Positions 56,729 through 64,000 of a stretch of DNA of 64,000 nucleotides are shown piece after piece. Within the stretch, counting starts at the first letter, position 1, and every line of letters begins with the position of its first letter. The translations under genes were made by a program, and so were the position numbers. The notes under the pieces were generated by a model that had not been told where the DNA came from, ran no database searches, and saw only the letters and a program-made list of their open reading frames with translations. Origin of the DNA: Camellia lanceoleosa. Its lineage: Eukaryota > Streptophyta > Magnoliopsida > Ericales > Theaceae. Location: assembly GCA_025200525.1 (NCBI GenBank), contig CM045763.1:153394246-153458245 (forward strand), in the 5' to 3' direction.

Positions 56729-58823
56729 TATAACCATAGATTCAACCGAAATATAAATAAATAACTACACGAATCAAAGTGTAACGTTCTTTCATTTCAT
56801 AAAGTTAATAGTACAAAAGAGTTTATTATAAATAAATGCCCTATAGGCTTACACCATTCCAAGCGTTGGCTTGGTTACAACAAAAATGAGACTAGCTCAT
56901 ACAATTTAAGCCCTAGGCTATACAAAAAGTGAAACAAAACGAAGAAGCTCTTGCTTCCCAAAAGTCTCTCCAATGCTATTGCCTTGGTGGAGGCATGCCA
57001 TCATTACCTGAAAATGTTGTTCCCGAATAGGGTGAGCCACAGCCCAGCAGGAATAATCTAACACAATATATGAGATTTAACAAAGATATGAGTACAAGGT
57101 GAGTATACAATGCTAGGAATAAAACATTCACGAGTTATATAGTCATAGAATATCAAATCTATATTCCTTTTTATTTTCTTTCAACTTATTTCAATACATG
57201 AACCAATTTCATTATTCATTCAATAACCCAAATAAGACTATAACTCAATGGCTCTACAATCACATCATTAACACACAAACACTTCAAACTGCCATTTTAC
57301 GAAAATTCTGTAGGATTGACACCCATGTATAAATTTCGAGAGTTTCACCTAGGACACTCCGGCCAACTTAATTATAATGGAGTCCATCTCCTTTCTCCTT
57401 TCAAACAATCATACATATGCAATATATTTAAACACATAATCACACGTGGAGTACATCTCCTTTCCTCTCAAATAATCATACATATACAATGTGTTTACAA
57501 CATGATCATATTCAGTGATAACCAAACATGGATTAGTTTTAATTCACCTAATCCTCATGCAATTTCTATAACAATCATAACTATTCTCCACCAATAGCCC
57601 AATATAGATATTTCTAAATAGATATATAATCTTAGAACAGATAAATTATTCAAAATTCCCAAAGATGAGGCGTATCATTTACTCAATTCCACCATTTATT
57701 TCAATACTCGTTCAATTTCATGTTTACAACACCAATTTCATTTATTTATACAAATAGATATCATAATTATTTTAGGGCAAACTCCCTCTTTTCCTAAATA
57801 TCAACCAAGTACCAAAATCAACAATTTTGACATCATACAATATCATTTTCAAACCCCACAATCATTTTCTTCTCATTCACCAAAAACCCCTCTTTCCATT
57901 TTATACCCAAACCCTAGGTTTGTTCACATTACCCCCAAATCCCACCATTGTTACACAACGACAAATAACTAACTTAAAAATCATATTAAAGTGTAAAAAA
58001 TCCCTACCTCAAGAAAAGAAGACCAAGCAAAGCAAGGGAGAAACCTCAAAGATGCCGAAATCCAACTTTATTCAGATCAAAGTGTAGATCTTGAGATGTT
58101 TTAACTTTTTCTCAAAGACACTAGGGTAGGAAACCCAAAGGATCTAGGCCAAACTGTAGAGAGAAGGAGTATTTTAGAGAGAGAGAGAGAGAGAGTCAAG
58201 ATCTAGGTTTTAGGAAAGTTTTGGAGAGAGAAATGAATGAAAAAGTGATAAAATGTCACTTTCATAATCCATTGCTTGAGCGGAAGAGTTGACGCTCAAG
58301 CGTCAGACACAAAAAAGTTGTTCTGCTCGAGCGCAACAAATGCCGCTCGAGCGCCAAGACACAATAAATGCTCACCGCTAAAGCGCAAGAATTCGCCGCT
58401 CGAGTGTAGAAAACACACAACTAGAAGTTTTTGAGACAACAAACCAACGCTCGAGCGCAGGAAAGACCGCTCGAGCGCAAGAAAGGCCGCTTGAGCATAA
58501 AAAGCACTCTCTCAGTAGTTTTGCAGACCTACAAAGTACTGAGAGTTTATAAATCCCGCTAGAGTGCAAGAATGGCTGCTCAAACGGAGGAGTAAAAATC
58601 GTGAAGCCCGCTCGAGCGTAATTATATCCGCTCGAGTGAAGGAGCTAAAATCTGGGCAATAAAGGTTTGGAAAAATAAGCACCCAACCTGTTCCAACATA
58701 CAACTATAACCCAAAACCATATTTCCAAGATATACAAGGAAAGAAAAAGGTAAACAACAATATGAAAGCATTAACCTAAGTCCGGAATACCATAAGAGTC
58801 GGGACAAAACCAGAATCGCTATA
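56729..58823 (-). mobile_element. Solo LTR of the E6 family inside E6 gag-pol
   Basis: 2.1 kb, homologous end to end with the E6 3' LTR, with the same palindrome cluster (58270-58650). The gag tail (58824 onward) and the gag-pol linker (EQVKQRPMGRVYAI, up to 56728) flank it in the same orientation and no primer-binding site is present, so it is a nested solo LTR and not the 5' LTR of E6. No clean 5-bp duplication: flanks read accaa and ctcga on the plus strand. Confidence 0.7.
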
Positions 58824-59073
58824 CTCGAAGCATGAGTCTGATATACTGATTGAGCCAAAGAGGCTCCCTGATTAGCCCTAGAGGCATGTGCTAACTGTGC
58901 AGGCTGGTGACTCTGTGTCTGCCTCAAACCAGATGCACCAGATGTTCCACCAAACTGTGGGAAAAATCCCTTCAGATACCTCACCTATCCATACTGATAA
59001 CACGTGGGCGGCTGCCCTCTCTCTTGGCCTTGGCCCTAAGAACGAGCCGAAAACGGTGCCGACCGTTGCCCTC
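58824..59073 (-). pseudogene. E6 gag C-terminus
   Basis: The minus strand reads PPTCYQYG, a stop, then KGFFPQFGGTSGASG and QTQSHQPAQLAHASRANQGA. This is the zinc-knuckle region of chromovirus gag, with the second Cys changed to Tyr and a stop in the knuckle, followed by the Gln/Ser-rich linker to pol. Truncated by E8 at 59073. Confidence 0.75.
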
Positions 59074-62000
59074 TGTAGACACCCCAGTTTTGACTGCTCG
59101 TAAGGCTTAGGCGCTTTATTCCGAGCACTCAATGATGACAATTACATTTAGCCAGTGGTTTGAATTCTCAATAAAGGAATCTGAGTTTGAGCTCTAAACA
59201 ATTCTAACCTGCTATACTCGTTGTATTTCTACCCCAGAATTTCAGTATTGCACCTTGTACTAACCTGTATTGAACTTGAAAGTAAGAAATAGTAGAAATA
59301 CACTGAAGTTCGGCTAGACCTCAGTGACATCTGGCCGTAGACACAAACATCCGGCCGGACCTCTTGACTTTTCAGGCAGTTTTAGCGATTCGCTCGCCAA
59401 TTTCTTGATATTTTGATCAGACCTTCTCGAGGCCTATAAATAGCAGGGTTTAGACAGTTGTGAGGAGGTTGAAAAATAAAATATAGAATTTGGTTAGATA
59501 TATATATATATATATCAAGTGTTAGACAACAAGATCAAAGGTTAGAACAAAATCAATATCAAGTGAGTTAGAAATATCAAGAGTTAGAAAAGATCAAACC
59601 TACCATCCATCTTGTTCTTCCATAAGCCTTGAAGCTCTCATATCATCCATACATACCATACAAGAGCTTGAACTTGGAACTTGATTTGAGAATTGAAAAT
59701 TATAACTCAAACTTGAGGGTGCTTTAGAATCAAGTTTGGTTTACAACAAGAACACCTTTTCTACAAGAGGTAAAGCTTCCTCACTTCCATTTCAATCTTT
59801 GTTCATCTTTTTCTTGTGTTTTCATATTGTTTTAGGACTATTTTAAGGGCTGAAACTTGTGATTAAAAGCTATCCAAAGGTGGAGGGGTAAATCACCCTT
59901 GCTTGAACCTTATTCCTAGCTTAAATCCTTGTATTTCCCACTTGTTTTCTCTAATTTTTACCATCATTTTGGGCCTGATTTGGGACTGTTTTGGGGCTTT
60001 TTTACAACATCTAAAATATGTGATTTGAAGTTATAAAAGTAGGGGAGGGTTAGCCACCCTTCCTTACACTTGTTTACTAGCTTTAATCTCTTTATGATTG
60101 TACATCTTAATTTCAGCACTATTTTATGCTATTTAGGGGCTGTTTAATTTATTTCAATAATTTTGCTTTGCATATTATGTTTGCTTTATAATAATCAATT
60201 AATCAACTTCGCATAATCATCTCTGCAACCTCCCTTAATTCTTTGATTATTTTGATTAAAAAGTTGTGAAAAATTAAGGTTGTTATTCAAGTATAAGAAA
60301 GAAATTTTTTTCCATGTTTAATGGTTTAATCTCTTCGGAGGTTCATTACCAAAGGCATAAAACTTTTTCATGCTTAATGGTTTAATCTCTTCAGAGGTTC
60401 ATTACCAAAGACATACATCTTTCTAATACTAAAACCAATCTTTTATTTTTTTTATTTCTTTTTACCACCAGTGTGTTTACTTTTAAGGGACTAATGGACC
60501 CTTTAAAATCATCAAGGATAGCGTTATTATCACTAATTATCAAGTTTGGATTTCAAGTCATTATCACTCACTTTGGGTTTTTCTAAGTCATTATCACTCT
60601 TCTGAGTTTGACTAGTCCTTGTTGCACATTTTAGGTTTGACTTGAAATCCTTAACTTGTAAATAAGTTTGACTCTTCCTTTATAATTTCCCTTGAATAAA
60701 ATAAGGTTTATTTCCTTCGGTTAAGTCGACACTTGTTTCCGTTTAATGTGTTTCGAATTTAGTGGATGTAAATATCATCGTGGACTTAATGGATTGAAGA
60801 AAAGGAAAGGTAATATAAAAGAGACTAATAAAATTGAGTTTAAAATGAATCAACCGACATAAAGAACTAATATGATTGATTGAATTCGGTCAGACGTTAT
60901 ACCGAGTTTATTGTGTCAAGGCTTGTCTTACATCAATTCATGATGTTTTGATGAATCTTGAAGCGTCTTTACAGCCTGATGTTATGCCAGAGTGTATTGT
61001 GTGAAAGCTTGTCTTACATCAATTCATGATAATTTGATGAACCTTGAAGCGTTTCTACTTCTCTTCTTGAATTCATTTCATGATAAGAGAAAAGGGTGGT
61101 TGTTATGCATTGCATTATTGATCTTTGTTCTATTGTGTCCAAAATCATCTTGCAAATCAAGTTGCAACCATAGAGGGTTTGGCAACCAAGTTCCCTCATC
61201 TCTTGAGTAATTTTTATGATAGATAAGGGTAGAAGAGACAAACATGGCTAGGAATACCCTGTCTGCACTGTTTCACCTCAGATACAAAAAATAGATTTCT
61301 ACAAGAAAACAAGGTATTGGATTTATTTGGGGCTCAATTGAGTCTCGTTTTGGGTCGGCAAGGCTCCAATAAATTGCAAACAATACACTTTTAGTTGAAA
61401 GCAATGATAGGGTGAAACAGAACAAATCCCAGCAAGGCAGACAAAGTGATTCCTGTGGAGCATCGCGCAATCATTGTATATTTGTTATAATAAATTAGAC
61501 AGCCCCTTTTAGTTATTATTCATTCAGATTTGTAATAATTATTTATTCGGACACTTAGACATTCGAACCCTTCTTCGTGAGGACAAATATGTAATAAGTT
61601 GTATGTCTTCCAGGCTCCATTCTTTCTCTCTTTTATTTATATGCTTATGATGGTTAGTATAGGGACATCATATTTTCAAATCAGTATTTCTATGACTTGC
61701 ATCCATTCATTTTACATGTATAAAAGTTCGACTCATCATGTTATTCAAATGTCAAATTCAAACTCTTTACTTGAATATGTCCGTTATCACATGCCTTGAA
61801 TTAACTCGCATGCCATGGTAGTAGCCGAGCTTATTAATTGCATATCATATGTATTGCATTAGCCATATTACATAGTTAAGATCATGCATTTTTCTAACTA
61901 GTTCCTCTTTTGGCTTGGAGTAAGAGGTAAGTTTTTTTGCTTTAGTATATTGCATAAGTGTGATTGTTGTGATATCAAACATACTACCATGAGGCTAAAT

Positions 62001-62598
62001 GCTTAATTGTTAACTGCTTGAATTCCTGTGGATGAAGGCTATTTGCTTAAATTGGAATAATTTGAATAATGTTCATATGCGATCACTTTTTTTTCAAGTG
62101 GTACATATTCAAAATATTTTTCTTTTCAAAACAAACATGATTCGAGTGTTCCAATGTCTACAAAATTAGTCTATACTTGTATGTTAAAAATTGAATAAGA
62201 ACATATGCTGTACATAAGAATCACATCATGATTAGTAAATGTCGATCTTTGATCGGGTGAGTGGTGTGCTCAATTAATGACCTTCCCCTCTTATACCTAA
62301 GTTCTCTAACCAAGACACTTTGGTGACGACGGACTAATGGTCTTTGGCATGAGTCATGGGTTTCCTAAATTTTCCAAAAATATTTAGGTGGCGACTCTGA
62401 AATCTGGCAAAGCAGTCCATTTTTGGCATTTGATTCAAACATTGATTTTTTCCAAAAAAGAATTGCTGGATTTGGACTCTTTTTGTGTTTTCACTATTTC
62501 ACATTGCACTTGTGAAATCAGATTTAGAACCACAAGTGGAATCCAAACTGTACGGGTTATTCATTCTTCCGAAAGAGGGCACGAAAAGCTGAGCTACA
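59074..62598 (+). repeat. E8 5' LTR
   Basis: About 3.5 kb, TGTAGACACC... to ...GAGCTACA. It contains a TA microsatellite (59502-59516) and two internal tandem duplications: about 63 bp near 60310-60425 (taatggtttaatctcttc twice) and about 100 bp near 60905-61050 (gcttgtcttacatcaattca twice). It is related to the solo LTR at 39255-42993. No gene is visible inside. Confidence 0.8.
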
Positions 62599-62602
62599 GT
62601 TT

Positions 62603-62621
62603 CTAGCGACTCTGCTAGGGA
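62603..62621 (+). promoter_or_regulatory. E8 primer-binding site
   Basis: AGCGACTCTGCTAGGGA resembles the TGGCGACTCTGCTGGGGA type used by Ogre elements (tRNA-Arg in the literature), with two differences. A similar GGTGGCGACTCTG lies inside the LTR at 62389-62401. Confidence 0.7.
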
Positions 62622-63506
62622 TTTAGAGAACTCGACTCAAACTTGATGATGTGAAATTTTATCTACACTTATATGTTCTTTGCATTGTATCTGCATTGCT
62701 GCGCTTAAGTCTCTGTGTTTGCCATCTGCTATTCTTGGATGATTTGCCGGAGGCTTGCCTAAAAAGCTTGCCAAAAGGTTGATCAGTCATGGGCTCTGCT
62801 ATGTTGGGAACACAACCCTTGGATCGGATTACCGTTGTACCGTTTGATCATCCTTTCACTTCTTGGTGTTAGGTGTGAGAGGTATATTAGGTAGTCTTGC
62901 TGAGGTACCCTCTATGACTATTTAACCTAATGCATATAGTACGCTCTAGTGACTATTTCAAATGAGGACAGGATACCACAAGTACAGGATGTTATGAAAC
63001 CATTTGCTTGAAATAGTGCAACCTAGATCATGTCAAAATCTAGGACATGGTAACCTTACCCCCCTCATAGGGGTGTTTTGTTTCTTTTACATGGTATGTG
63101 CTTTTACAAGTGGAACTATACAGGGTGGTCTATATCAGTGGTACAAATGAGCAGTTAGTTTGAGAACAAAGTTCAGTAGGGATCACAGTTCAGCTCGTGT
63201 TGTGATTGTTGAAAATTGGGGCCTAAGTGCCGTCCGATTTTGATTATGTTTTTTTTTTTTCTTATTTTTGTGAGGTAATTTTTCATCATAGCTTCAGAAA
63301 GACCCGATATCCCCCTAGTTGTATGGACTTGTTCTCGCAGACTGTGTAAAACTCAAGATCTTGTTGACGGTCAGCTAGTGTTAGTCTCTCTCCCACTGAT
63401 TAGTCGACGAAGAAGGAACAAACAGGCATCAGCACCGGTACAGAGTGCTCCGCCAACACCTGTTCATGCATATAATTCACCAATATCTCACCTACCTAGA
63501 ACAAGG

Positions 63507-64000
63507 ATGGCACAAAATGTAGAAGAACTTTCTACCATAATGGCAACTGTTCAAAGAACCATGGACACCGTAAATCAACGGATGGCCACACAGGAAGAGG
63601 TCATCACTGATCTGTGACGCCCATCTAGGGCATCTGCATCTACAGTGCATCCAATCCTTACTGTTCAGCCGAATCCCGATCCTCCTCCACCAATGGAAAA
63701 TCCCCAAGTCTCAAATCCCCAAGAGGTGTTTCCATAGGCTCCAGCTTACAGGCCCTTGGCACAACCCCAAGGGAAACTCCCTCCCTTTGATATTAACGAT
63801 GATCTAGCCATGATAAAAATTGCTAGGCTAGAGAAAGTGCTAAAAAAATCCCAAGGCTTCAATTCCATTTCGAATATTGAAGACGGGTACACTAAGGCTT
63901 TAGTTAGACTACTAGAGAAGTTTAAAATTCCCCACATCGACAGATTCGATGGAAGTGGGGATCCGACTGTACATGTCCGCCTGTTTTCAGATGTTCTGAG
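63507..64000 (+). pseudogene. E8 gag, start, two in-frame stops
   Basis: From ATG at 63507 one frame runs to the window end. It begins MAQNVEELSTIMATVQRTM (coiled coil) and, after a Pro-rich stretch, has LVRLLEKFKIPHIDRF and DGSGDPTVHVRLF, the conserved entry of Tat/Ogre gag. TGA at 63615-63617 and TAG at 63735-63737 interrupt it without frame change, so the copy is defective but young-looking. 62622-63377 is leader without a supported ORF. Confidence 0.8.

Larger units (their letters stand above)
50764..59073 (-). mobile_element. E6: Tekay-type chromovirus, 3' LTR, pol and end of gag
   Basis: 3' LTR at 50764-52914, then polypurine tract, pol with a chromodomain-like C-terminus, and the end of gag. 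It is interrupted by a solo LTR of the same family (56729-58823) and truncated at 59073 by E8, so the 5' LTR and most of gag lie beyond the window. The C-terminal WKHHGVEEATWE box places it among chromoviruses. Confidence 0.87.
59074..64000 (+). mobile_element. E8: Ogre-type element, 5' part
   Basis: A 3.5-kb LTR starting TGTAGACACCCC at 59074, a primer-binding site near 62603, a leader, and the start of gag. It continues past the window end. The left 5-bp flank is CCCTC (59069-59073); the matching copy lies outside. Inserted in E6 gag in the opposite orientation. Confidence 0.85.

Noticed and set aside
56729..58823. Calling this the E6 5' LTR
   Set aside because: Family gag sequence continues in frame sense beyond it and no primer-binding site follows; fits a nested solo LTR better.

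Overview
This window is repeat-dense nuclear DNA from a flowering plant, probably a eudicot with a large genome; I cannot name the species. The evidence is Ty3/gypsy LTR retrotransposons of three plant lineages (Tat, Tekay-type chromovirus, Ogre-type), 5-bp target duplications, and decayed exons of two plant genes, a nodulin/glutamine-synthetase-like (NodGS) gene and a CYP90D-like P450. I see no intact host gene, tRNA, rRNA or CRISPR array.

Layout. 1-355, 10189-15007 and 26998-29344 are host DNA interrupted by two complete Tat elements. E1 (+, 356-10183) is flanked by AATAC. E2 (-, 15013-26992) is flanked by CTATG and sits inside an intron of the NodGS pseudogene, whose recognisable exons lie at 27031-27300 and 12352-14073. 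A third Tat element, E3 (-), spans 29345-48968. It is swollen by a 6.2-kb solo LTR (37872-44045), which itself contains a 3.7-kb Ogre-type solo LTR (39255-42993), by a second solo LTR (44651-46628), and by a 1-kb MITE (33477-34506). After a short stretch holding a 355-bp solo LTR (49420-49774) and a MITE-like inverted repeat (50127-50487) comes a Tekay-type chromovirus, E6 (-, from 50764). E6 has a solo LTR of its own family in its gag-pol (56729-58823) and is cut at 59073 by an Ogre-type element, E8 (+), which runs off the window.

The three Tat elements share one plan. First come gag, protease, RT, RNase H, a second RNase H and integrase. A tandem array with unrelated or barely related unit sequences follows. 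Then comes a convergent antisense gene (aORF) with an N-terminal IPDDV-containing domain, two short introns, a charged coiled-coil segment and a GFKxxW tail. In E1 and E2 the exon lengths give exactly matching intron phases (1 and 0). In all three arrays the repeat unit contains inverted repeats, and several pairs change on both arms together. This module, in which pol and a spliced antisense gene converge on a hairpin-forming array, is the most interesting thing I found.

Almost every coding region carries stops or frameshifts, so the elements look non-autonomous. E2 has nearly identical LTRs outside one short divergent patch, which suggests recent movement with enzymes supplied in trans.
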